A stretch of 64,000 nt of DNA, from NCBI GenBank assembly GCA_903824495.1, contig CAIJXB010000016.1, positions 53,112-117,111 of the forward strand, written 5' to 3'. The notes beneath the pieces are model-generated. The model was not told the origin of the DNA, made no database searches, and was given only the letters and a program-made list of their open reading frames with translations. This document shows positions 56,101-57,477 of this stretch, piece after piece; the first letter of the stretch is position 1; each line of letters starts with the position of its first letter. Position numbers and translations under genes: made by a program. The stretch is from an uncultured Chlamydiae bacterium. GTDB taxonomy: Bacteria; Chlamydiota; Chlamydiia; Chlamydiales; Rhabdochlamydiaceae.

Positions 56101-56212
56101 CTTTCTCGATGAGAAGTACTGGCATAGAGATATTCCGGTGTCTAATAAGGAACAAACTAAATACAGCAAACAAAAACAGATGAAGCCTGGACTTATTCGA
56201 GCAGGGATTTAA
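29126..56212 (+). CDS. Giant two-partner secretion exoprotein (TpsA, HMW1/FhaB-like adhesin)
   Basis: A single uninterrupted frame of 9028 residues, GTG start with GTGGGA upstream. Signal peptide MKKLSFLLSLLFSGSLTA. The TPS/haemagglutination domain follows, with LNRVTGG (74-80) and NPQGIYFG (99-106, the NPNGI-type motif). GGRVILWADDTT, GGFVETSGK and WLLDP (about 354-418) match the HMW1-like subfamily. From about residue 490 to 8830 it is Thr/Ser/Gly/Ala-rich, almost free of charged residues and hierarchically repetitive: a beta-helix fibre is expected. The C-terminus differs: a cysteine cluster (CSTC, then two single Cys), a PPPPPSPTPSPSS hinge, and a charged tail. Likely role: surface adhesin or filament exported by the adjacent TpsB. 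Its stop overlaps the convergent kinase gene by four bases. Confidence 0.9.
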   Translation: MKKLSFLLSLLFSGSLTALPTGEEVKAGEAAFSRDSSSLSITTSDKAIIEYQQFNVGKGEKVQFVQPSSSSTVLNRVTGGQGSEILGQIKANGQVFLVNPQGIYFGPDSTVNAGSFLATSLSIRDEDFLNNTFEFFLEKGVTGGIVNEGTIVTEGFAALFAPTVENRGSIYARAGKVFVGAAEKVALDLDGDGLIRFKVEGDLEQALIENYGKIEAAQGTVQLSLRSARKAIQSILNTDGIEVAAGIEQLSDGSIRLLGTSEIIARSVQIEGESVEARGIIDVSNFQEGSQGGRVEILGDKIDLYGSKIDATGDVGGGSIFIGGDYQGKGSLRNAQFTSMDETSVIKADALTSGDGGRVILWADDTTLFDGLIYARGGKEGGNGGFVETSGKKDLFVGLAHVDTSAPLGNFGDWLLDPAAITIASGGTNGSIASASAPNCATAGTVNIRVATLQAAATNVALCAQNGAASTITVNNAFTMAAGISISMTAGSGGAGTITLNAGITTRGQPISLTGLVVVATTGITLDTTNAGASPAGSNITLSNTVNGAQALTLAGGTGGTVTMTGAVGGTTALTSLTATGATITQTSTAKTSGAISYTGSTAINVGGNVTTAGGVVTMTGPVVLTDTPTIDTTNGGGTAAGAAINFTSTINATSAGTQPLTLNSGTAGAITLTGAVGATTRLGAVTVSSAAGTSSVSIGSNITANSFTITNPVPVILTAVTTTIDTSANNGTISFGGTLDGTTAGSQALTLNAGTNGVITFTGAVGGITRLGAITVSSASAGTGRVSIASNITANSFTVTNVVPVALTGTSTISTSANNGAISFGGTINGAQSLTLAAGSGTITFTGAVGGGTALTNLAFTSAGLIQINSNITLSGANPLSFTGPVSLTNTSTITSGGNNITFASTLNGGQALSLVAGAGTVTFTGVVGGSAPLTNITFTSAALIQIGNNITVSGANTLTFPNPVSLTGTATITSNSANIGFSSTLDGAQVLTIAGGTGTTTFTGAVGATTALSSLSVTSATITQSSSAKTTGALSYAGSSAINLNGNVTTSGAPITFTGPVALTAGIVIDATNAGGSAAGSTISFSNTLNGAQTLTLTSGTNGTVTFSAAVGGGTALTSLTVTGSTITQTSTAVTTGAISYAGTALISLGGNLTTSSGAITMTGPVTLASTVVASTATGGGANISFSAAINGASALTLTAGTGTVTLSGSVGATTALTTLTATAATITQSSTVKTTGAISYTGAIGLGGNLTTSGGTIGMTGAVTLNANVTIDATNSGATPLGAAITFSSTINGARTLSLIGGTGATVTLTGAVGGTTALTSLTVTSATITQSSTVVTTGAISYTAPTAINLGGNLTTSGAAISMTGPVTLTGAVTADTTSGAAGGSNVTFSSTINGGSALVLKGGTGGTVTLTGIVGGSVALSSLTVSGNTITQSSAVTTTGTIGYTATAINLGGNLSTTASAISMTGPVTLTAAVIETGSVLSFSSTIDGARALTLTASSTVTMTGAVGSTTSLASLSVSGTTITQSSSAKTTGALSYNGTAISVSGNLTTSGGIITMTGPVTLGSGIIFDSTNAGGSAAGANISFSSTINNAQVLTLTAGTAGVITLSGIIGGVAPLTSLTASGLTINQAAAVTTTGAISYTGAINLSGNLTTSGGAIGMTGPVALLGAITLDTTSSAAGGANISFSATVNGGFALILKGGSGGIVSLSGIIGGTTPLSALTISGATITQSAAVTTTGAIGYTAASINLGGNLSTTASAIAMTGAVTLTSAVIETGSVLSFSSTIDGARALTLTASSTVTMSGAVGSTNPLTSFTVSGTTITQSSTAKTIGSISYTGTSIVLGGNLTTNSGVISMTGPVTLNANVVFDATNGNGSPAGAAISFSSTIDGSGSRSLTLTGGTSGVVTMTGAVGSGTALSSLTATGLTITQGSTVVTTGTVSYTAASAINLGGSISTTASPISMTGPVTLTATVVETGSILSFSSTINGNQALTLTASGAVTMSGAVGGTNALSSLTVSGTTLTQSSSVRTSGAISYTGTSIVLNGNLTTSGSVIGMTGPVSLTNSVTANTTNSFPAGANISFSSTIDGSQALVLTAGTGGVVTFPAAVGGTTPLNSLTVSSATITQSSTVVTTGAISYTGAIGLGGNLTTSGGTVSMTGAVTLAASVTINTTSSTPAGANITFSSTIDNAQVLTLTAGTGGTVTMTGAVGASVALTSLTVTGASITQSSSSRATGAISYTASTAISLGGNVTSVTPSTINLTGPVSLTGTVIVTGSNITLSSTVNGAQALTLTGSGIVTITGATGGTVPLASLTIGATTITQSSSVRTTGAINYTGAISLGGNLTTASGLVSMTGAVTLGANVTVDTTNAGASAAGANISFSNTINNARTLTLTAGTSGIVTMSGIVGGVASLTTLTVTGASIVQGAAVTTTGAISYTAPTSISLGGNLTTTSSPVGITGPVLLTADVIVTGSNISFSSTIDNARALTLTGSGTVTLSGTIGGGTPLTSLTASGTSIVQTGAISTTGAVAFTGAVSLGNNITTVNNSITLTGNVTRNNINNVTLSTGSGGGNILVTGTIDADTAGRNITLTAGTGTATLAGTMGGVVPFNNFTATGATINLANRGTGASISTGTTVVTATGAINFTGTIIGDGNQTYTAGTNFNFNGGALTTITSGGFPITFVTGTIALSAGTDFTVNSNGGDVTLTNLTGINRNIVVNAITGTVNLAQIGTTPGGNVQSVTVTGGTINHPSPIYSNTAPVFNSPSVLTIATNQTGPIVYGSPVLIGADNLVFSGGAFTFNSTLNADAAINSRNLTINPGAGNSVSFVGLVGNSAPLTSLTIGPALNVTFSSGASLGSFTQTGGTGTTTFAGGLATTRAAGINIATSSVTLSGSISTGGGGALVINNSGTFTSAGTAYSLSGAFQQTGSGAASIGGNIQTTDAIVSFAGPVSLTSGLTVNTVSSSGAAITFSNTVNGAQALSLTGTSVTLTGAVGANTPITSLTIVGTTVTQSSTVVATGAVSYTGSTGISLGGNITSTAPSSITMTGPVSLTGAATLTGSTISFSAAINGSQALTLSGSSTVTLTGAIGGSTALSSFSVTGTTITQSSTVKTTGSISYNGTTLSLGGNLTTSGGTINFTGPITLTNTVVADTTNGGATPAGASITASSTINGGQSLTLTAGTAGTVTLTGVIGASQALSSLTATGATVVQSGAIIASGAISYTAETNISLNGNLTTSGGVITMTGPVSLAANISADSTNGGVTPAGANISFSSTINGARNLTLSSGGSNIILAGAVGSTTSLQTVSITTANNVTAVGISATTFNQVAGTGTTTLNGAVVLTGASGFVFTGNNLTVNSTLSTAASGPATISVAGTFRLGSSGALSLDGPFTESGVGMTQSSGSITTTGDLIQFAGVVVLTGNSAFSTGAGSGNILFSSTLEGPGGLTLTAGTGNITFTGGAGQSTRLGDLTIVSVNNLTAANITATTITQTAGSGTSTYQSLNTNGAGGISLTGTNFSRSGSIVTTNGGSVVCNNSGSLTIATGGSTTVSGSYLQTGSGPVNIGETVVANGGIAFAGPITMSANLTLNSSGGTGGISFTNTVDATTAGVQSLTLTAGTGNITASAAIGGTTRIGAFTVNSCTNMTTVAITATSVSITEAGGTATINGDLNTNTSSGIFLNVNNFFRGGAITATNGGPLIASFTGTITGGSLSPIQVGSLHATSLGSGTLSFRGTVITDTGGIVYDTALNLTGAATFNTSSPGGNIVFNGAIDSTTGQSLTLIAGTGNITFANPLGATNRLGDVTVTSVANLTAANITAATFTQTAGTGTSTFQSLNTNASGGIHKTGTNFVRTGSITTTNSGPVVVNNSGSLTVVAGGTTTVSGAYNQTGSGSVSIGETIVANGGISFAGPLTMTSNLTLNSSGGTGGISFTNTVDATTSGTQTLTLTAGTGDISATAAIGGTTRIGALTVNSCTNLTLAAITASSINITETGGTVTFNGDVSTSTVTGITISANNFVRNGGITASNGGALIGNFTGSITGGSPTPVIAGSIAFTSSATLNGGGTIIATTGGITYNANIRMLANASIDTSQSGGNIVFNGTIDSNTGAQGLTVNAGTGSITFGATLGGTTALNSLTATASSITLNNVGGASAGISGAATLTASSLITLSGTTYHYNSQSYIAPSVVLSSGSTTTLTSDNTPISFTATAITLGTGTNVTINSNGSGSGAITLSPLDAATGNLRTVILNSGTDALSLSTIGTATSGEFASVSLTGGNISIGGNIVSNAVTFSSSGTIFLGANITTTGNSLVFPVPVVRNGNTGSILTTGGSAITFSSTLDGDADNTRNLTLVAGAGSITFTGAVGATHPLNTLTISSANNVTASSTMNASSLTQTAGTGTTTFSGALSTTNVLGISLTGTSFTFNGAVSTTNAGPFVVINSGTLTMGSGATLNLSSGLTQSGTGTVSLANSITAANDVSFAGSLTLAGSTSISTAAAGKSITFSSTINGANNLTLTSGTGSITFSGVIGGTTRIGALVVSSATNITTQAVSAGSINFNWSTGTLTLGGAINTNGALGITFTGANYVNNGSITTTGSSPGDGPWNIATTGTVLGTPIGPADVWGSITQSSTGSSSLAGTFTSHTGDISTAHNVTLVGPITVNTLSGGTFTMNGTADGTFAVTINSFGGNVVFNQSLGAATPLGAMTIAGANNVTTQSLQATSFTQTAGTGTTLFNGAVTTTGSAGISIATSAVTRGAAITASGTGGITITNSGLFTSTAAGNITAAGAFTQNGSGSVTISGSVITLGSNISFSSPITMGGDLLLDTGTGTGSITLSQTVGGAYNLTLDGNSGNITLSGDVGTTGSHISSFAITSGANVSTQGIYATTITQAQGSGTSTFGILNTNAIGGISLTGTAFSFGGAITTTSSGPMSVLSSGMSTYTSSAAANIAGAFTQTGSATLSNSMTIGGAALLINSVTLSGSATVSTAAANQNITFSSTIDGGGNLTLAAGSGTITLTGVVGGTTRIGNLAVSSVGNLTAANITAATFTQTAGSGTSTFQSLNTNGAGGINKTGTNFVRNGSIVTTNGGSLTVNNSGTLTVVAGGTTIISGSYNQTGSGAVSIGETITAAGGVSFAGPIKMSSSLTLNSSAGTGGISFTNTVDAATSGIQNLTLTAGTGNITATAAIGGTTRIGILTVNSVKDMTIVALTATSINITETGGTLHFGGDVNTNAPAGITLNINNLFRGGAVTATNGGPINVTFTGTLTGASSSPVTGGSINVTGSALNFLGTVIATSGAITYNVPSITLLGAATFDSSAGGGDITVNGTIDSNASPISPPLNFTFNAGAGSIHLNGAIGGTTPINNVSITAANNVTTGAISSAVISASGITGLATFGGALVTSGSSGISVSANQVVTNSNVTTTGTGPVTIALTGSGSLSIANSTTYSLDGAFSQTGSGTVSTGGSITTTNDAIGFAAPVTLTSNVALNTGAGAGNITFSSTVDGTTSGSQALTLTAGTGSITASGAIGGTTRIGVFTVNSATNVTVAALSAAAVSITETGGTVTFGGDLNTNTVSGITLNVNNIFRGGGFTATNGGPLIANFTGTITGASSSPLRVGSVLVTNLGVGVLNFQGSVITDTAGSTYNTALNLIGPSTFNTSAANGNIVFGSTIDGAQNLTLTAGTGSVQLSGSLGSTTPLAAFSITSATNATTSAISAASISLSGVTGLATFGGALATTGATGISITAAQATINSTITTSNSGPVTIVHTGALTLPFGSTVSSSGAFSESGGGAVSLGANIATSSANVSFADAITLTHDVTMDTGVGAGSITLASTVNGAFCLTLTAGSGNVTFGGALTINCLSATGTTITQPVSITTTNAVALTGSLNMGANITTTNSNITITGNVTRTLTNNVTLSTGSGAGNINITGTINGNIAGRNLTLSVGTGTVTTGGTVGGTIPLTTLSITGASATLASIGATSSSTQGNLTINVTGVVTFTGTSYQGATQSYTAGSYSYTAGSPITVASGGGTVTYNTGAIAISNNLTVNSNGGVITLTDLTGAGQTLNINAATGTVNLTNVGTLADPLAAVNVTATSFSLSGTSYPDITFTPSSVTNVFGAISGPITYGPVVVTGDVIFTGEFTFSSTVNSDGLSPHAVVINPGAGNSVVFDGLVGNTSPLTSLTIGAGQDVTINDSMIVGSFTQTGGTGTTTIVAGIDATIGGISITTSDIMISGSTITTNNAPAIFTGNLTAAGATFNLDGAFTQSGGTVSIGGDILTTDDAVSFGGAVTLTSNLSIDTISTGGGAPITFSSTVDQPFNVSLAAGTGAITFGSAVGGGACLGDVTIVSASDVTAAAFCAASLTQTSGTGTTTLNGAVSTSTEEGVHLTGSAFAINSTITTTTTGPVAIHNTGALTFGASAGVSASGAFTQTGGGSVALSGTIATGGIISIASAATLANPTILDTSINSTNITLSSTIDGPSSLELNLGSGGDLVIAGSVGGTTRVGAFTIDNANNVTTGNITATRITQTAGVGTSTFGALNTSLIGGISLTGTKFSISGNIITAASGPASISNTGLLTLAAGSSTSISGTFTQSGGGDVTLSGTLLTTGGSISFANPVSLSATTTVSNSSGSGNITFSDTVNGSQNLTVTAGTGDLLFSTGVGNLNRLNVLTVQSATNITYQAVSAGSIVQQGSSGTTLISGSLNASGASGISLTGTTFTQNGTLITTASSGPITIANTGTWTQGAGVQAAGGFTQSGGGASVLTGSITTSSSNISIAGPTTLAGTTTLSSGGSGGGSISLGTVDGANDLNLTAGTGNITLSGSIGATTPIGTLTINSAATVTTGNIAATAISQASGSGTTTLGGSIATTGVAGISLTGAAFAINGSVTTTTGSTGANMSVGNTGALSFGSGASLSLAGGFSQTGTGSVSLRGAITTGDAVSFQGAVSIPSSATSTIDSSLNNSSIEFLTTLSGPGALTVTLGSGDFTLNASAGTSTALSSLTINSAGTVSTQAVTAGTITQSAGSVLSTFNGDLTATGSGGISLTGTAITFVGNATSAGPLSIVNTSTLTTTVDKILASTGAFSQSGGGSVSLAGTVATTNQNLSFADEITLIETAALTTGSGAGDITLSSTVDGAQNLTLTAGTGNITVSGAMGGTTRLGNIIVVSATNENLASVIASSFTQQSLSGQFSLIGAFDTNGPGGISLTGNNFFRQGSLVTTNGGNLTFLNTGSVTGAPGNTANVSGQWKQLAGSTGTVNLGGTITANGGFIIIGPFSLVGDAILDASGGSGGVSIANTVNGAHAFTISAGTGNVFITQTIGGTTALSSLTITGNEIEIANIGGVSAGVTGLTSMISAGTPEFNGTIYNAGAQTYNAALRFNMLGGATTTFSSNGSAITFQGGEILLGTGTNLTINTSGGALTTGAIQAGSSSGRSLILSAGTGNIQVGAIGLAGDGEFASASLSGGTITLGGALIANTITLAPTTTLNVGGNITSVNTPITFPSAVVLNSSLVISTGTGGNITFSSTVNGSSPDTQNISLAAGTGDITFSAAIGSSAATRPNLVTISSARNVSIGNMAVDGFTQSAGSGTTTISGVVSIVNTTGFQFTGTNLNVQNTASIQTAAGSSIAVANSGTLTLAGSANPDGSFTQTGSGTTNFSGSILTNQGSISFVGPVVVSGTASMNSSTNNQPITFSNTLNGSGNLTLAAGSGAVTLSANAGGTTPLGATTVTAGNITIQNLAVSSLNATSTGTMRLVGNLSSSGSAGITLVGVNFVRSGTLITTGGGSFTVTNSGSITGTAINTTSIDGQYIQNGTGPVFFAGIITTNNNDISFSSPITLLAGGGFDTGSGAGNITLSSTVDGASSLSFAAGTGDIFLNGALGAATPLGAITVTSVETLTAGAISASSFTQTSGSDTSTFNGAITTSGSSGISITGTNIVRNAAWTANGTGGITVANTGLFTTIASGIIQSVGAFEQTGTGAVLIGGSIITSNAAISFTGPMTLSAATILNATTGLSSGSSTASITISGTVNGAQNLTLNSSTGNILVSSSIGAITRLATLTITQTASANFAAIRAAAITQLAGTGTTTFAGTVNTNTLSGIALAGNNFTFSGSVTTTASGPITISNTGLFTLSAATTSSGAFNQSGSGSSLLSSSLSSSSSINFTGAVSTSGSASLTTTSSPITLLSTLNGPGNITFNAGTGSISITGAAGGTTRLGAITFTQATDITTIGMRASSITQSAGAGITTIVGDLNTNGSLGMSFTGTNFAITGSLISTNSGPFTINNTGVLTLVAGSSTLIDGAFTESGTGGTVKLSGLIHASDANISFANPITLTGTTTLNSDGGGDILISSTIDGAYDLIYNAGTGNITLAAAIGSITPVTSVTITAAQDVSALAISAGSIVQSAGTGTSTFNGALTTTLPAGMSFTGTAFTFNAPVITTNSGPLTINNAGALILSSSAPIALAGNFRQTGSGAVSLATSIEVLGSQLLFTGSITLAGTSSLDMDGLTGTVTLSSTVNGAQNLTIESVGSIVLSGVIGGVVPLATFSASEAATLTAAAIHASAINITGITSLATFNGTLTTTGASGITLSGAGFALNGNVTTTGSGPLAITNSSSLTILPTLTLNLSGSFTQTGSGTTSVGGTLETSGNAITFAGPILLTGDLAMNSAGGNITFGTDIEGAHALTVTAGLGSVTVPSSFSLAIPLESFTVVSAYDISLNGIGSPSSIMSGTLSLTASNTISLMNTTYAAHSQLYDSTADTDFINPGLVTLLTDGGSITFASSEAHLNSGTDLLIETSGGEFSFVSIHGTNFENLTITTGSGLASLGTLPNIGTINTVTVTAGSIVLNGAMDLVNPSFTSENSILNAGSPVDIVSTNNAFFNAIGGNVGSLSSPILVDTAQEIIAGACSTCLADFNGSSADNTVHAYAPNPPCIIYFNGVKIKDCGVSPPPPPSPTPSPSSNHGRLRGSHFFAVEGMYDSEFNLSSDYYFFTYFLDEKYWHRDIPVSNKEQTKYSKQKQMKPGLIRAGI
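30700..36730 (+). repeat. Class I repeat array in the giant exoprotein (about 300-bp units)
   Basis: About 20 degenerate tandem units of roughly 90-100 residues. Core pattern: ITQSS, then TTGAISYTG, ISLGGNLTTSGG, ISMTGPVTL, ANISFSSTING, LTLTAGTGG and VTMTGAVGG. Units come in a long form with a DTTNAGG-type insert and a short form with IETGS; the short forms at about 33480, 34376 and 34975 are very similar in DNA. Three more units recur at about 38100-39000. Confidence 0.85.
36720..37770 (+). repeat. Large duplicated block, copy 1 (module Y copy A)
   Basis: Starts ITLTGNVTRNNINNVTLSTG and runs through INLANRG, the GDGNQTYTAG motif (about 37090-37120), GPIVYG, NPGAGNSVSFVGLVGN to TQTGGTGTTTF. 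It matches copy 2 at about 46770-47770 in the same order, about 10 kb away. Confidence 0.75.
41560..42010 (+). repeat. Module Y copy B
   Basis: ITLNNVGGASAGISG, then TTYHYNSQSYIAP (about 41650-41685), LGTGTNVTINS and GEFASVSLTGGNISIGG. It is closest to the copy at about 51130-51600. Confidence 0.75.
46770..47770 (+). repeat. Large duplicated block, copy 2 (module Y copy C)
   Basis: ITITGNVTRTLTNNVTLSTG, ATLASIG, TSYQGATQSYTAG (about 47122-47160), GPITYG, NPGAGNSVVFDGLVGN and TQTGGTGTTTI, in the same order as copy 1 at 36720-37770. Confidence 0.75.
51130..51600 (+). repeat. Module Y copy D
   Basis: IEIANIGGVSAGVTG, TIYNAGAQTYNAA (about 51218-51256), LGTGTNLTINTSGG and GEFASASLSGGTITLGG; closest to copy B at 41560-42010. 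Confidence 0.75.
55270..55690 (+). repeat. Module Y copy E (terminal)
   Basis: ISLNGIGSPSSIMSG, TTYAAHSQLYDST (about 55358-55396), LNSGTDLLIETSGGEFSF and LGTLPNIG. It closes the repeat region just before the cysteine-rich C-terminus. Confidence 0.65.
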
Positions 56213-57285
56213 AAGTGTACATTTTCTTGTTCAAGAACTTCACTTCTTTTCATAAACTCAGCTAAAGCAAAAAGAGCAGCTAGCTGTTTCGCTTTTGGAG
56301 AAGTGTCTTTGAAAGACACTTTAAGAAAAGAGGGAAGAGGTTTTTCTGTATGCAAAATCTCTTCCATTTCACTTTTAGAGAGTTTTTCTTCTTGAGAGGA
56401 GTTTTGAGCTGCATCAAAGCGGCAGGTACTAATGAGCATCAAAACAGAGAGATCGATCATTTCAAAGTGTCTCAGCTCTTCATTTGATAGAAAGGAGCTT
56501 CCAAGATAGGTCCTAAAAAGCTCTAAACGCTGCTCTTTAGGTAAGGAAAGAGAAAATTTAGCAATGTCGAGTAATGGGTCTCCGATGGATGCAGAATCAA
56601 AGTCGATCAGATGGGGGGAGAGATCTTTTGATAACAGAACATTGGATTTGCAAAAGTCGCCATGACAAAGAACAGCATGTTCTTTAAGCCAAGGCGTAAG
56701 CTCTTCTAAAAACGATTCTAGTTTTTGCAGGGCTAAAGAAAACTCACGAGGGAGTTCTTCTTTCATCTGCTTGCCTTTATAAAAGATATAGCTAAAAGGG
56801 GCGTAGCTGTCGCTTTTATCAAAGCGTCTACTTGATGGCATTTTTTCATGGAAGGTTTTTAAGGCGATCATCGCCTTTTTGTAAGGCTCATCATTTTTTT
56901 TGAACTTAGGCCAATCCACATGTTCGATGTACTGCAAAAGTATTTGCTGTCTGCGTATGTTGGTTCCGATCAGTTCAGGTCCTATCCCATACTCAGAAGC
57001 TCTTTTGGCCATTTCTATATCTTTGAGAAAGGCAGAAGCGCTTACTTTTTTGGCTTTTTCTCTTAGAATATAACGCCCTTTGCTTGTGTATACCTGCCAA
57101 ATAGTATTCACAAAGCCTCCTTGTAGCTGTTCGACCCGGACAAGCGACTCTTCTTTAGGAAGCATTTTTTGGATACAATTTTCCACTGTTTTAGGCGAGG
57201 ATAAGAGGTACTCGTCATAGAAAAAGAAGGTGCAGGTAAGTAGTAGCGGCAGGGCTATAAAGGAAAGGATCTTAAAGTAGCGCAT
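56209..57285 (-). CDS. Membrane-anchored choline-kinase/APH-like kinase
   Basis: 358 residues. An N-terminal hydrophobic segment (about 5-23) is an uncleaved anchor or signal peptide. The rest is an aminoglycoside-phosphotransferase/choline-kinase fold: GGFVNTIWQV (56-65) resembles the choline kinase nucleotide loop, ILREK (73-77) would hold the ATP-binding Lys, H208-G209-D210 to N215 (HGDFCKSN) is the Brenner catalytic loop, and D228-F-D230 is the metal-binding motif, followed by GDPLLDIAKFSL. ALKTFHEKMP (141-150) fits the choline/ethanolamine kinase pattern. Likely substrate choline or ethanolamine; not provable from sequence. It converges on the giant exoprotein gene and is divergent from the EEP gene. 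Confidence 0.75.
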   Translation of the reverse strand: MRYFKILSFIALPLLLTCTFFFYDEYLLSSPKTVENCIQKMLPKEESLVRVEQLQGGFVNTIWQVYTSKGRYILREKAKKVSASAFLKDIEMAKRASEYGIGPELIGTNIRRQQILLQYIEHVDWPKFKKNDEPYKKAMIALKTFHEKMPSSRRFDKSDSYAPFSYIFYKGKQMKEELPREFSLALQKLESFLEELTPWLKEHAVLCHGDFCKSNVLLSKDLSPHLIDFDSASIGDPLLDIAKFSLSLPKEQRLELFRTYLGSSFLSNEELRHFEMIDLSVLMLISTCRFDAAQNSSQEEKLSKSEMEEILHTEKPLPSFLKVSFKDTSPKAKQLAALFALAEFMKRSEVLEQENVHF

Positions 57286-57334
57286 AAAAATCTCAAAAAC
57301 AGCCTTAGGCTGCTATAGGTCTTCTTTTCTTAGT

Positions 57335-57357
57335 AAATATATTTTTTGAATATATTT
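57335..57357. repeat. Perfect AT inverted repeat between divergent kinase and EEP genes
   Basis: AAATATATT, spacer TTTTG, AATATATTT: nine perfect base pairs of dyad symmetry. It lies about 50 bases after the kinase start and 53 bases upstream of the EEP -35 box, an operator-like position. AT-rich sequence makes chance occurrence more likely. Confidence 0.35.
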
Positions 57358-57409
57358 ATCAATAGGCGTCTTAGTGTTAAAATTATAATTTACATTGTTT
57401 TGTTTGATT

Positions 57410-57438
57410 TTGACTTTTAGAGGTTTTTTTGATATAAT
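57410..57438 (+). promoter_or_regulatory. Sigma70 promoter of the EEP phosphodiesterase gene
   Basis: TTGACT (57410-57415), exactly 17 bases, TATAAT (57433-57438). The predicted start at about 57445 lies after an upstream in-frame ATG at 57442, so translation must begin at the ATG at 57478. Confidence 0.75.
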
Positions 57439-57477
57439 TACATGTTAAATATCATTATAATTTTATGGCTTTTAACT

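Noticed and set aside
56013..56212. C-terminal exoprotein tail as a separate gene joined by read-through
   Set aside because: The frame is continuous, with no stop or ribosome site before the tail, and the Pro-rich hinge is a normal domain linker.
57442..57477. Upstream ATG of the EEP gene
   Set aside because: It lies at or before the predicted transcription start of the TTGACT-17-TATAAT promoter, and the signal peptide begins at the ATG at 57478.
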